This document shows positions 1 to 8,429 of a stretch of DNA of 64,000 bases, in pieces (position 1 is the stretch's first letter; each line of letters begins with the position of its first letter). The stretch comes from Oscillospiraceae bacterium (GTDB taxonomy: Bacteria > Bacillota > Clostridia > Oscillospirales > CAG-272): contig SVSE01000001.1 of assembly GCA_015064445.1 (NCBI GenBank), positions 186,001 to 250,000 of the forward strand, written 5' to 3'. The notes beneath the pieces are model-generated. The model was not told the origin of the DNA. It saw nothing but the letters and a program-made list of their open reading frames with translations, and made no database searches. The translations under genes and the position numbers were made by a program.

Positions 1-314
1 ATGCGCTAAATGTCATCGTTAATAGAACTGATGCGGAAATTGATAAAATTAGATTTTCTACAAATGCAAAAAATGATAATCTTTTAGCATCTTGCGAGTA
101 TTTCAATGTCGAAAAACACTTTATTGATGGGGATTTCGAGTTTTCGACAAATGCCGAAAGTTTTAATTCTATTCTCTGTCTTGATGGAGACGGAAAAATT
201 GAATATAATGGGGAGAGTTTCTCTCTTACAAAGGGAGATAGCTACTTTGTTCCAGCTGGAATTGGCAAATATTCCGTTGTCGGAAAGGTTGAAATCATCG
301 TATCCAAAATATAA
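1..314 (+). CDS. manA: Mannose-6-phosphate isomerase (class I), C-terminal part only
   Basis: The reading frame is open from the window edge to a TAA at 312-314, so the 5' end lies outside the window. The visible 103 residues end in a cupin-like domain: a CEYF-VEKHF strand, then LCLDGDGKIEYNGESF, then GDSYFVPAGIGKY and a final VEIIVSK. This order matches the C-terminus of Bacillus-type class I mannose-6-phosphate isomerases, zinc enzymes that interconvert mannose-6-P and fructose-6-P. The metal-binding half is not visible. Identity rests on the C-terminal pattern only. Another cupin sugar isomerase is possible. Confidence 0.72.
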   Translation, partial: ALNVIVNRTDAEIDKIRFSTNAKNDNLLASCEYFNVEKHFIDGDFEFSTNAESFNSILCLDGDGKIEYNGESFSLTKGDSYFVPAGIGKYSVVGKVEIIVSKI

Positions 315-318
315 AATA

Positions 319-356
319 AAGCCTGTATGTTTTTCCATACAGGCTTCTCTTTTTAT
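319..356 (+). terminator. Rho-independent terminator after manA
   Basis: An 11-bp perfect stem (AAGCCTGTATG at 319-329, CATACAGGCTT at 336-346) is followed by CTCTTTTTATTT. It starts five bases after the manA stop codon. Confidence 0.85.
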
Positions 357-772
357 TTGGAAATTTTATTGTTTATTTTTTTACTTGTGTATTTAACACA
401 GGCATATACAATAAACCAAATAGCAAAATAAGCTACCAAGAATATTGCAGTAAATATCAATATTACAGCAGGCTCAAATGGAATCCACGAGTTAACTATA
501 TAGCATAAAACATACGCCAAATAAATACAACCTAAATGGCACAAAAGCGATTTTGCAATTGGCCAACTCTCAATTTGATTAAATATGCTCGCTCCTGCTT
601 GAATAAAAGCAAGAAGATATGTTGATACAATTGCTAAAAAAATCTGAGGTCCACTAAGAGAAAGATTTTCTGTAGAAAATGATATACACAAGAAAACAAT
701 TCCTGCAATTATAGGACCGAATCCAGCAAAGGCTAAACCTCTTTGTAAAAATCCCTTTAAATACTTATTCAT
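353..772 (-). CDS. DUF3021 family membrane protein
   Basis: About 139 residues with four hydrophobic segments and a short basic tail (KYTSKKINNK). The opening MNKYLKGFLQRG and the four-helix layout fit DUF3021, a family of small integral membrane proteins usually paired with a LytTR DNA-binding protein. I chose the ATG at 772, one base after the upstream LytTR stop. A TTG at 784 is in frame but sits directly on the purine-rich stretch. The pairing suggests that it modulates the LytTR regulator at the membrane, but the molecular role of the family is not settled. Confidence 0.75.
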   Translation of the reverse strand: MNKYLKGFLQRGLAFAGFGPIIAGIVFLCISFSTENLSLSGPQIFLAIVSTYLLAFIQAGASIFNQIESWPIAKSLLCHLGCIYLAYVLCYIVNSWIPFEPAVILIFTAIFLVAYFAIWFIVYACVKYTSKKINNKISK

Positions 773-773
773 A

Positions 774-1205
774 TTAAATACCAATCCTTTCCTTTACCAT
801 TTTTAATTGTCTTCTGGATACATAATCCTTATATCCATTTTTAAGTGTAACCATAAGCGCTCCACCAAAAGATGCATCAAAGCGATTTATTTTCTTTGTA
901 TTAATAATACAAGATTGATTTATTTTAATAAAATCTAAATCCAAAACCTCTTCAAGCTCATATAGTCGTCTTTTGATTTGGAGTGTTTGGTTATTTGTGT
1001 GGGCAAAAACCTTGCCATTCTCTATTGCAAAGCAATAAATTTCCGAAGGGGAAAGCTTTATAATAGATGCGTCATCATAACCGAGTATTTCAACTGAATT
1101 TGAAAGAGCCAACTCTTCAATTTCGTCAATCAATTCGGACCTTTTGTGTGCATATATTATAATTTCTTCTTCTCTTTTTTGATCAATATTAACAGTGCAC
1201 TTCAT
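774..1205 (-). CDS. LytTR domain transcriptional regulator (stand-alone)
   Basis: 143 residues. The C-terminal half (about residues 50-140) is a LytTR DNA-binding domain: EIYCFAIENGKVFAHT, LEEVLDLDFIKINQSCIINTKKI, then the GGALMVTLKNG and YVSRR strands. There is no receiver domain. The first 45 residues look like the short N-terminal part of LytTR/DUF3021-linked regulators. The start has a strong GGAGGAAATAAAA ribosome binding site. It is followed after one base by the DUF3021 gene, so the two form a two-gene operon. Such pairs often control their own operon or exporters. The target here is unknown. Confidence 0.85.
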   Translation of the reverse strand: MKCTVNIDQKREEEIIIYAHKRSELIDEIEELALSNSVEILGYDDASIIKLSPSEIYCFAIENGKVFAHTNNQTLQIKRRLYELEEVLDLDFIKINQSCIINTKKINRFDASFGGALMVTLKNGYKDYVSRRQLKMVKERIGI

Positions 1206-1228
1206 TTTTATTTCCTCCTTGTACTTTT

Positions 1229-1256
1229 ATTGTATCGCATTTCAAAAATAATTCAA
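1229..1256 (-). promoter_or_regulatory. Sigma-A-type promoter of the LytTR/DUF3021 operon
   Basis: On the minus strand TTGAAT (1251-1256) and TACAAT (1229-1234) are separated by 16 bases, about 24 bases upstream of the LytTR start. Confidence 0.55.
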
Positions 1257-1296
1257 TAGGTTTTAGGTGTTCGGTATTTTTCTTACACTATTCGGC

Positions 1297-1323
1297 AAAA
1301 AAGGAGCTGTTAGCTCCTTTTTT
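1297..1323 (-). terminator. Rho-independent terminator after the Xre regulator
   Basis: A near-perfect palindrome (AAAAAAGGAGCT, 3-base loop, AGCTCCTTTTTT) lies seven bases past the stop of the Xre gene. Its symmetric A/T flanks could work in both directions. Confidence 0.8.
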
Positions 1324-1330
1324 ATTTACG

Positions 1331-1816
1331 CTATACTTTTTTAAAATATAAAAATGAATCTATAAATATCAGCAAAGTACCAATAAAACCAAACAGTGCG
1401 CCTATGATTTTAAGAAAAAAACAAATAACGGTAACTGTATTTACAGAATTGTATATGTCACTTGGCCTTGTTAAATCCTGTGGAAAAAGAAAGCCTGTAG
1501 TTAAAAGTGTTATTCCAGCTGTCAAAAGGATTATGGATACAATGAGCAATATTTTTTGTGTAATTGTTCCTTCTCTTCGTGAATTTGTATTAAGAGTTAT
1601 TTGCTTAGCTTCTTCATTTGATAGCAAATAGTCAATATTAACTCCCATAATTTGTGCTAATTTTTCCATATTATTATAAGACGGATAAATTACACCATTT
1701 TCCCATTTTGAAATTAAAGTCCTTGATATGAAAAGCTTATTCGCCAATTCCTCCTGCGAAAGACTGTTTTCAATTCTATATTTCTTTAATTTGTCTTTGA
1801 ATTTCAAAGCATTCAC
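1331..1816 (-). CDS. Xre/Cro-type regulator with two C-terminal membrane helices
   Basis: 161 residues. Residues 7-65 form an HTH_3 domain (KLKKYRIENSLSQEELANKL, ISRTLISKWENG), ending in the common DYLLS segment. A polar linker follows, then two hydrophobic segments (about 88-108 and 130-157), so the protein is probably membrane-anchored with its DNA-binding domain in the cytoplasm. The start is a GTG at 1816, only two or three bases from GAAGGG. An in-frame TTG at 1807 has better spacing and cannot be excluded. It is monocistronic. The tandem dyads upstream (1861-1898) are likely binding sites, which suggests autoregulation. The signal sensed is unknown. Confidence 0.82.
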   Translation of the reverse strand: MNALKFKDKLKKYRIENSLSQEELANKLFISRTLISKWENGVIYPSYNNMEKLAQIMGVNIDYLLSNEEAKQITLNTNSRREGTITQKILLIVSIILLTAGITLLTTGFLFPQDLTRPSDIYNSVNTVTVICFFLKIIGALFGFIGTLLIFIDSFLYFKKV

Positions 1817-1831
1817 TTCCCTTCTAATTTG

Positions 1832-1860
1832 ATTATAAATGAATTTTGATAAAAAGTAAA
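1832..1860 (-). promoter_or_regulatory. Sigma-A-type promoter of the Xre gene
   Basis: TTTACT (1855-1860) and TATAAT (1832-1837) on the minus strand, spacer 17. The -35 box abuts the dyad cluster at 1861-1898. Confidence 0.6.
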
Positions 1861-1898
1861 GTGAATTTATCTTTTCACAATGTGAAATTTATATTCAC
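1861..1898. promoter_or_regulatory. Tandem inverted repeats, probable operator upstream of the Xre gene
   Basis: Two dyads of the form GTGAA-N7/8-TTCAC stand side by side: 1861-1865/1874-1878 and 1882-1886/1894-1898. Their centres are about 20-21 bases apart, two helical turns. The inner arms also make the palindrome TTTCACA-A-TGTGAAA. They lie just upstream of the -35 box of the Xre gene. Confidence 0.55.
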
Positions 1899-1933
1899 AA
1901 AAAAATCCAAGCATTTGTAAGCTTGGATTTTTT
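1899..1933 (-). terminator. Rho-independent terminator after yebC
   Basis: Stem ATCCAAGC/GCTTGGAT flanked by A and T runs, eight-base loop, directly downstream of the yebC stop on the minus strand. Confidence 0.85.
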
Positions 1934-1936
1934 GTA

Positions 1937-2665
1937 TTAATCGCAGTTTTCCCAGTTATGATATACCTCGGTAACATCATCGTTGTCCTCAAGGTGCTCA
2001 ATGAGCAAATTCATATACTTGATATCGTCTTCGGATGTGAGTGTAACATATGTTGAAGGAATTTTATCCTCTTCAGCAGAAACATATTTAAAGCCTGCGC
2101 CCTCAATTGCCTCTGCAACAGATGCCAAATCACTTGTTTCAGTATAGATGATATAAGCGTCCTCATCAGAAACGAAGTCCTCAGCTCCTGCCTCAAGCGC
2201 TGCTTCCATTAAAGCATCCTCATCGTAGCCCTCTTCCTTGGAAATCATAATTACGCCCTTTTCCTCGAAAAGATAGCCAACGCAACCGGTAGTTCCGAGA
2301 TTTCCCTTATATTTGCTGAAATATGAACGAACCTCAGGAGTTGTACGGTTTGTGTTATCTGTTGCAGCCTCAACTATAACAGCAACTCCACCAGGACCGT
2401 ATCCCTCGTATCTCATTTCTTCGAGATTAGCTGCATCAGATGAGCTTGCTTTTTTAATTGTTCTCTCGATGTTATCGTTAGGAACATTATTAGCCTTTGC
2501 CTTTGCGATAAGCGCAGCAAGCTTTGCGTTTACGGAAGGATCAGGTCCACCTGCCTTTACAGCAATAGACATTTCCTTACCGATTTTTGTGAAAATCTTC
2601 GCCTTTTGAGCGTCGGTTTTCTCTTTTTTATGCATTATATTTTTCCATTTGCTATGTCCTGACAT
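1937..2665 (-). CDS. yebC: YebC/PmpR family protein
   Basis: 242 residues, normal family length. It opens with the diagnostic SGHSKWKNIMHKKEK, followed by KIGKEMSIAVKAGG and YEGYGPGGVAVIVEA, and ends with the acidic DDVTEVYHN segment. The family was annotated as a transcriptional regulator. Work in several bacteria ties members to relief of ribosome stalling, so the role should be read as YebC-family rather than a proven regulator. The ribosome binding site is AGAGG before an ATG. It is last in the prs-argS-yebC run. Confidence 0.93.
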   Translation of the reverse strand: MSGHSKWKNIMHKKEKTDAQKAKIFTKIGKEMSIAVKAGGPDPSVNAKLAALIAKAKANNVPNDNIERTIKKASSSDAANLEEMRYEGYGPGGVAVIVEAATDNTNRTTPEVRSYFSKYKGNLGTTGCVGYLFEEKGVIMISKEEGYDEDALMEAALEAGAEDFVSDEDAYIIYTETSDLASVAEAIEGAGFKYVSAEEDKIPSTYVTLTSEDDIKYMNLLIEHLEDNDDVTEVYHNWENCD

Positions 2666-2681
2666 AATAACCTCTTAACAA

Positions 2682-4397
2682 TTAAATTTTTTCAGTTTTC
2701 TTTAAACAAATAAGCTCAAAAGCGCTTCCGAGTACGGTTTTTGTAGCAGATGTAAGCCTTATACGAGTATTTCTTACAGTCTCATCCTCAGCAGATACAA
2801 TCTGACAGTTATGATAAAATTTATTGAATGCCGAGCAAACATCGATTATATATCTTGTTATAATAGATGGCTCGTAATCCCGAATTGCTCCTCTTACTGC
2901 TTCGTTAAATTTTGAAAGAACCTTAAGAAGATCTGCTTCCTCTGAGGTTGTGATTTGAGGCGCCGTGGAGCCGTAATTTAGGTCTTTTGCCTTATCAAGT
3001 ATTCCTGATGTGCGAGCATAGGTATACTGCGCGTATGGGCCTGTATTTCCATCAAAGCTCAAGGCATCCTTCATTACGAAGTTGATGTCTTTAATTCTAT
3101 TATTATAAAGGTAGTAGAAAATAACAGATCCAACACCAACGGCCTCGGCAACCTCTTCTTTGTTAGGAAGATTCGGATTTTTCTCATCCATAATCTCATT
3201 TACCTTTTCAATTGCAGTCGCGAAAAGGTCTTTTAAAAGAATTACATTACCTGTTCTTGTAGCAAGCTTTTCGTTATTGATGCTTACTGTGCCATATGGA
3301 ACATGAACGAGCTGATCGTGCCAGTCGTAGCCCATAAGCTCAACAACCTTAAACCACTGTGCAAAGTGCAAGCTTTGTCCAGCAGATGTTACATATATAC
3401 ATTTATCGAACTTGTATGCTTGCTTACGATAAACTGCTGCAGCAATATCTCTTGTTGGATAAAGAGTTGATCCGTCTCTTTTCAAAATAAGACATGGGGG
3501 CATATTATATTCTGAAAGATCAACGATCGATGCGCCACCGTCAATTTTAAGAAGGTTCTTCTCTCTTAAAATTTCGATTTGAGCAGGCATTTTATCGGTA
3601 TAAAAGCTTTCGCCCTTATAGCTATCGAACTCGATGCCGAGCTGTTTGTATGTTTTCTTGTACTCTGTAAGACTTATTTCGACAAACCATTTCCAAAGAG
3701 CAATGTTTGTTTCGTCGTGATGCTCTAATTTTGTAAATTCCTCTCTTGCTCTCTGATTGAGAGTTTCGTCCTTTTCGGCTTCCTCGTGGAATTTTACATA
3801 AAGAGCAACGAGCTCGTCAACTCCGCCCTTTTCAACCATTTCTTTATTTCCCCACAAATTGTAAGCTACAATAAGCTTTCCAAACTGTGTTCCCCAGTCG
3901 CCAAGGTAGTTGATTCCTACGCAATCGTAGCCTTGGAACTGATGAAGCATTTTAAGAGAGTGGCCTATAATTGTGGTGCCGAGATGTCCGATATGGAATG
4001 GCTTTGCAACATTTGGAGATGAATAGTCAAATACTGCAACCTTTCCTTTTCCTGAATCATCAGAGCCGTAATGCTCCTTTTCTTCTTCAATTTTAAAAAG
4101 TACATTACTCAAAAGATATTCGTTAGAGACGAAAATATTAAGATATCCGTTTACAGCCTCTGCCTTTGAGATAACATCAGATTTAAGGCTTTCTGATATT
4201 TCTTTTGCAATAATGGGTGGAGCTTTTCTTAAAATTCTGCTCAATTTAAAGCAAGGAAATGCAATATCTCCAAGAGATGAGTCTGGTGGATACTCAAACA
4301 TATCCAAAATATCTTCTTTTGTTAAGCTAATATCAGCAGATAGCTCCGAAATGCACGAAAGTAAATCGGATGCTACTGTATTTTTAAAGTTATTCAT
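2682..4397 (-). CDS. argS: Arginyl-tRNA synthetase
   Basis: 571 residues. Class I synthetase with the N-terminal additional domain (about 1-105), the HIGH motif as HIGH at 135-138 inside AKPFHIGHLG, a catalytic core with the degenerate KMSKS equivalent (LATRTGNVILL), and a C-terminal DALR anticodon-binding domain beginning around GPYAQYTYARTSGIL. It charges tRNA-Arg with arginine using ATP in the cytoplasm. It sits 11 bases after prs and 16 bases before yebC on the same strand. I saw no T-box structure upstream, so it is probably expressed with prs. Confidence 0.95.
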   Translation of the reverse strand: MNNFKNTVASDLLSCISELSADISLTKEDILDMFEYPPDSSLGDIAFPCFKLSRILRKAPPIIAKEISESLKSDVISKAEAVNGYLNIFVSNEYLLSNVLFKIEEEKEHYGSDDSGKGKVAVFDYSSPNVAKPFHIGHLGTTIIGHSLKMLHQFQGYDCVGINYLGDWGTQFGKLIVAYNLWGNKEMVEKGGVDELVALYVKFHEEAEKDETLNQRAREEFTKLEHHDETNIALWKWFVEISLTEYKKTYKQLGIEFDSYKGESFYTDKMPAQIEILREKNLLKIDGGASIVDLSEYNMPPCLILKRDGSTLYPTRDIAAAVYRKQAYKFDKCIYVTSAGQSLHFAQWFKVVELMGYDWHDQLVHVPYGTVSINNEKLATRTGNVILLKDLFATAIEKVNEIMDEKNPNLPNKEEVAEAVGVGSVIFYYLYNNRIKDINFVMKDALSFDGNTGPYAQYTYARTSGILDKAKDLNYGSTAPQITTSEEADLLKVLSKFNEAVRGAIRDYEPSIITRYIIDVCSAFNKFYHNCQIVSAEDETVRNTRIRLTSATKTVLGSAFELICLKKTEKI

Positions 4398-4408
4398 TTG
4401 AAATTTCC

Positions 4409-5545
4409 TTAGTTATCGTCTTCTTCAAGATCTGCCATAGAGTTCGAATTGAACTTATCAAGCAATGTGTGGATTTTCTTAACAGGGTTAAGAAGATCGC
4501 TAATAGAAGCATCTTTGTTCAAGGTGTCGATGATATATGAAACATATTTGCTCATATTTACATCGCAATACCACTCTCTTGAAAGAATTTCAGGAGTATG
4601 ATATGTGAGGTTTGTTGAGAAAATCTTGTCAACGATGCCATCTGCATAAGCCTTGTCAAACTTTTCAAGACCATTGCAGAAAAGTGAGAATGTTGAGAAT
4701 ACAAATACTCTCTTTGCGCCTCTCTGCTTAAGCTGGAGCGCTACATCAATCATAGAATCACCAGAAGAAATCATATCGTCAACTACAATAACATCCTTGC
4801 CATGAAGATCCTTGCCAAGATACTCGTGAGCCTCGATAGGATTCTTACCATCGATAATTACAGAATAATTTCTTCTCTTATAGAACATACCAAGCTCAAT
4901 TCCGACAACAGAAGCTATATACATAGCTCTACCGATAGCTCCCTCGTCAGGAGATATAACCATAAGGTTGTCCTTGTCAAGCTTAATATCAGGGATGTTT
5001 TTAACGAGAGCCTTAAGCATTTGATATGTAGGTCTTACACTATCAAATCCATTAAGAGGAATAGCGTTCTGAACTCTTGGGTCGTGTGCATCAAATGTAA
5101 TGATGTTTGTAACTCCCATGCTGGTGAGCTCCTGCAAAGCAAGTGCACAGTCGAGAGATTCTCTTGCGCTTCTCTTATGCTGTCTTCCTTCATAAAGCAT
5201 AGGCATAATAACAGAAATTCTTCTTGTTTTTCCGCCTGTTGCAGCAATAATTCTCTTCAAATCCTGAAAATGGTCATCAGGACTCATAGGTACCTGCATG
5301 CCATACATTTTATAAGTTACTCCGTAATTGAAGCAATCGGAAATGATGTAAAGGTCAAGTCCTCTCATTGACTCGTTGATAAGAGCCTTTGCTTCTCCTG
5401 AGCCAAATCTTGGACAATGAGCATCTGCGATAAAGGTAGATTCGCTATTTCTCCATTTTTTAAGATAGTAATCAACCTGAGCTGCAAACTCCTCGCAGCC
5501 TCTCATGCCGATAACCTTCAATTCTCCGTAACAATTCTCGTTCAT
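4409..5545 (-). CDS. prs: Ribose-phosphate pyrophosphokinase (long clostridial form)
   Basis: 378 residues from the ATG at 5545, which follows a GGGGGT ribosome binding site. An in-frame TTG four codons earlier overlaps that site and is unlikely. The PRPP loop is clear (DVIVVDDMISSGDSMI) and the catalytic loop region reads MPMLYEGRQHKRSARES in place of the classical YARQDRK form. The enzyme makes PRPP from ribose-5-P and ATP for nucleotide, His and Trp synthesis. It is about 60 residues longer than the common 315-residue form, with an acidic C-terminal tail (ADLEEDD). It heads prs-argS-yebC. The 52-base gap after rhaA shows no strong terminator. Confidence 0.9.
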   Translation of the reverse strand: MNENCYGELKVIGMRGCEEFAAQVDYYLKKWRNSESTFIADAHCPRFGSGEAKALINESMRGLDLYIISDCFNYGVTYKMYGMQVPMSPDDHFQDLKRIIAATGGKTRRISVIMPMLYEGRQHKRSARESLDCALALQELTSMGVTNIITFDAHDPRVQNAIPLNGFDSVRPTYQMLKALVKNIPDIKLDKDNLMVISPDEGAIGRAMYIASVVGIELGMFYKRRNYSVIIDGKNPIEAHEYLGKDLHGKDVIVVDDMISSGDSMIDVALQLKQRGAKRVFVFSTFSLFCNGLEKFDKAYADGIVDKIFSTNLTYHTPEILSREWYCDVNMSKYVSYIIDTLNKDASISDLLNPVKKIHTLLDKFNSNSMADLEEDDN

Positions 5546-5597
5546 AAAAACCCCCAAGTAAAAGTGATAGTAAAATTTATTTCGTAATAATTATTGC

Positions 5598-6842
5598 TTA
5601 TCTCTTAGAAAGAACCTTTGATTCGTAGTCCTTAACCATAGAAATCCATTCCATTCCACAAGGAACACCGCATTCCTCGCAGTATTTATCCCAAACAACC
5701 TCAAATGGCATGGTTTTGAGTTCTTCAAGAACCGCAAGACGAGATGTATAGTCAAGGTCAAGCTCATACTTTTTAAGAGCTTCAGTTGGCTCAAGCATAG
5801 CAAAAAGCAAAGCCTTTTGAATATTTCTTGCACCAATTACCCAAGCCGCAATTCTGTTAATGCTTGCATCAAAGAAGTCAAGACCGATATGGATTCTATC
5901 CATTTCTCCACTTCTTACAATTTCCTGTGCAATAGCCTTTAATTCGTCATCGAAGATTACTACGTGGTCGCTATCCCATCTTACAGGACGAGAAACATGG
6001 AGCAAAAGTCCAGGTGTAAATTGAAGAGCTGTGCTGATTTTATCAGAAATAAATTCGGTTGGATGGAAGTGTCCTGCATCAAGAGTGAGGAATTGTCCGT
6101 TTTTAGCACAATAGCCAAGATAGAAGTCATTTGAACCGATAGTACAGCTTTCTGCACCGATACCAAATACCTTTCCTTCAAGAGCAGCTATGTTATATTT
6201 AGGATCTACCTCTACTGCAAAGATTTGATTAAGAGAATCCTCAAGGCGCTCTCTGTATCCCTTTCTATCAACAGGAATGTCCTTAAATCCATCAGGAATC
6301 CAATAGTTGCTTGCGCAAACTTCTCCCATTTCCTTGCCTATGTATTCTGCAACCTTTCTGGTAGCAATAACATGGTCAATCCAGAATTTACGAATCTTTT
6401 CATCGTGATGGCTAAGAGTAAATCCATCATCAGAGAGAGGATGTGAGAAACATGTAGGATCGAGATTAAGACCGTAGCCCTTCTCCTTTGCCCACTTAAT
6501 CCAAACATCATAATGCTCTGGCTTAATTTGATCTCTTGGAACGCTCTCGCCCTTGTTATCAAGGTAGATTGCGTGAAGGCTAAGCTTCTTTTTACCAGGA
6601 ATCATTGATGCGGCAACATCAAAATCTGCTTGAAGCTCTTCAATATTGCGAGCTGCGCCAGGATAGTTTCCTGTTGTTTGAATTCCACCAGTCAATGGTC
6701 CCTTGCTTTCAAAGCCCTTAACGTCGTCGCCCTGCCAGCATTGGATTGAAACAGGAACCTTTTTCATCTTTTCTATAACTGCATCGGTGTCAATACCGAT
6801 TTTTGCATACATTTCTTTTGCGATATCGTACATTTTAGCCAT
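5598..6842 (-). CDS. rhaA: L-rhamnose isomerase
   Basis: 414 residues, close to the usual 419. It converts L-rhamnose to L-rhamnulose and needs a divalent metal. Recognisable segments are VSIQCWQGDDVKGFE near the N-terminus, TGNYPGAARN, LNLDPTCFSHPLSDDGFTLSHHD, and TLDAGHFHPTE with metal-binding residues. The ATG at 6842 shares one base with the rhaB stop (TAATG) and has GGAAAGGA upstream. Together with rhaB it forms a translationally coupled pair. No rhamnulose-1-phosphate aldolase, regulator or transporter is adjacent in this window. Confidence 0.95.
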   Translation of the reverse strand: MAKMYDIAKEMYAKIGIDTDAVIEKMKKVPVSIQCWQGDDVKGFESKGPLTGGIQTTGNYPGAARNIEELQADFDVAASMIPGKKKLSLHAIYLDNKGESVPRDQIKPEHYDVWIKWAKEKGYGLNLDPTCFSHPLSDDGFTLSHHDEKIRKFWIDHVIATRKVAEYIGKEMGEVCASNYWIPDGFKDIPVDRKGYRERLEDSLNQIFAVEVDPKYNIAALEGKVFGIGAESCTIGSNDFYLGYCAKNGQFLTLDAGHFHPTEFISDKISTALQFTPGLLLHVSRPVRWDSDHVVIFDDELKAIAQEIVRSGEMDRIHIGLDFFDASINRIAAWVIGARNIQKALLFAMLEPTEALKKYELDLDYTSRLAVLEELKTMPFEVVWDKYCEECGVPCGMEWISMVKDYESKVLSKR

Positions 6843-8332
6843 TACTTGTATTCCTTTCCGCAAATGTCAATAAATCTTGCATAAGCCTCATCCCATTCAG
6901 CTGTATGATGTGGCTCATATACCTTTATTTCAAATGAATCTCTTATAACCTCTCTTGCCTCTGCGATATCCTTAAGCTCGCCAGATGCAATGGTTTGCAT
7001 TGCTATGTTACCGATAGCAGTTGCTTCAACAGGACCTGCATAAACAACTCTATTAGAAGCGTCGGCTGCATATTGACAAAGGATAGCTTCCTTTGTTCCT
7101 CCACCAACGATGTTAATTGAATTATAATGCTTGCCAGTCATGGATTCAATTGCTTCTATTGTTTGTCTATAGCAAAGAACAAGGCTTTCAAAGATACATC
7201 TTACTACCTCACCGATAGTTTCAGGAACCTCTTGTCCAGTTTTCTTACAGAACTCTCTAATTCTATTAGGCATATCGCCTTGTGGTGTAAACAAATCATC
7301 ATTAGGATTGATGAAGCACTTAAATGGCTTTGTAGCGAGCGCCTTTTCAGTAAGCTCATCAAAGGAAATGTCAAGTCCCTCTCTCTTCCACTGGCGTCTT
7401 GACTCTTGCTCGAGCCACAAGCCCATAATGTTTTTGAGGAATCTGATTTTTCCACCTGCACCACCCTCGTTTGTGAGGTTGTAATTAAGAGATGCAGAAT
7501 TTATAACAGGCTCATCATTTTCAACGCCCATAAGTGACCAAGTTCCACTGCTTATGTAAACGAAATCATCTCCACGCTTCGCAGGAACAGCAATAACAGC
7601 ACTTGCAGTATCGTGTGATGCAACGTTTACAACATTGGCAGAAATATTACCAACCTCAGACAAAACCTGTGGTGTGAGCTTGCCAAGCTTGTTGCCAGGC
7701 ATAACTATATCGCAGAACATATCAGTTCTAATACCGAATTTATTAAGAAGATCTGTTGCAAGCGCTCTCTTCTTAGCATCAAGAATAGAACCGGTTGATG
7801 CGATTGTATATTCAGTAACCTTTTCTCCAGTAAGGAAATAGTTAAGAAGGTCAGGAACAAACAAAAGCTTGTATGCGTTGTCAACAATGTACTTTCTATC
7901 TCTCAAATCAGCACAGAGCTGATACAAGGTGTTAAAATTCATTGTTTGAATTCCTGCAACTGAATAGATATCAGCGAAAGGAACAGTTTTGAATGCGTAA
8001 GGCTGAATTCCATCAGTACGCGCATCACGATAATGATAAGGGTTTGCCATAAGTGCTCCGTTTTTATCAATGAAGCTATAGTCAACTCCCCAAGTATCAA
8101 TACCGATGCTCTTTATATCCTTATCATCGGACAAGGCACATTTTGAAATGGATGCCTTGATTTCGTGGAAAATTCTCAAAATATCCCAACAAAAGTTGCC
8201 ACAGGTGTTTACAGGCTCGTTTGGGAAACGATGATTTTCTCTTACATAAAGCTTTTTGCCATCAAAAGAACCAACGATTCCGCGTCCGCTTGACGCGCCG
8301 AGGTCGATAGCAAGCATTTTGATTTCAGCCAT
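6842..8332 (-). CDS. rhaB: Rhamnulokinase (FGGY family)
   Basis: 496 residues. It phosphorylates L-rhamnulose at C1. The N-terminal ATPase signature is AIDLGASSGRG, followed by SIGIDTWGVDYSFID, YISSGTWSLMGVE and the C-terminal NIVGGGTKEAILCQ, all typical of RhaB within the actin-like FGGY kinases. I chose the ATG at 8332, which follows AAAGGAATAACT. Upstream in-frame codons lack such a site. Its promoter and palindrome lie between it and mutS2. Confidence 0.94.
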   Translation of the reverse strand: MAEIKMLAIDLGASSGRGIVGSFDGKKLYVRENHRFPNEPVNTCGNFCWDILRIFHEIKASISKCALSDDKDIKSIGIDTWGVDYSFIDKNGALMANPYHYRDARTDGIQPYAFKTVPFADIYSVAGIQTMNFNTLYQLCADLRDRKYIVDNAYKLLFVPDLLNYFLTGEKVTEYTIASTGSILDAKKRALATDLLNKFGIRTDMFCDIVMPGNKLGKLTPQVLSEVGNISANVVNVASHDTASAVIAVPAKRGDDFVYISSGTWSLMGVENDEPVINSASLNYNLTNEGGAGGKIRFLKNIMGLWLEQESRRQWKREGLDISFDELTEKALATKPFKCFINPNDDLFTPQGDMPNRIREFCKKTGQEVPETIGEVVRCIFESLVLCYRQTIEAIESMTGKHYNSINIVGGGTKEAILCQYAADASNRVVYAGPVEATAIGNIAMQTIASGELKDIAEAREVIRDSFEIKVYEPHHTAEWDEAYARFIDICGKEYK

Positions 8333-8379
8333 AGTTATTCCTTTCAGCATAAAATGCATTATATTTTTAATACATAGGT

Positions 8380-8408
8380 ATTATAACAGTAAAGGGATTA
8401 TATTTCAA
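8380..8408 (-). promoter_or_regulatory. Sigma-A promoter of rhaBA
   Basis: TTGAAA (8403-8408), 17-base spacer, TATAAT (8380-8385) with a TG extension (TGTTATAAT) on the minus strand, 48 bases before the rhaB start. Confidence 0.75.
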
Positions 8409-8421
8409 GACCTTTTGAAAT
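8402..8421. promoter_or_regulatory. Palindrome over the rhaBA -35 box, candidate operator
   Basis: ATTTCAA-N6-TTGAAAT, seven-base perfect arms, with one arm containing the whole -35 hexamer. A repressor bound here would block the promoter. It has no T-run and so is a poor terminator for mutS2. Confidence 0.45.
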
Positions 8422-8429
8422 TTTTACAA

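Noticed and set aside
4397-4409. T-box leader controlling argS
   Set aside because: Only 11 bases separate prs and argS. No specifier or T-box sequence fits.
5545-5557. TTG start for prs (four codons upstream)
   Set aside because: It overlaps the GGGGGT ribosome binding site that serves the ATG at 5545.
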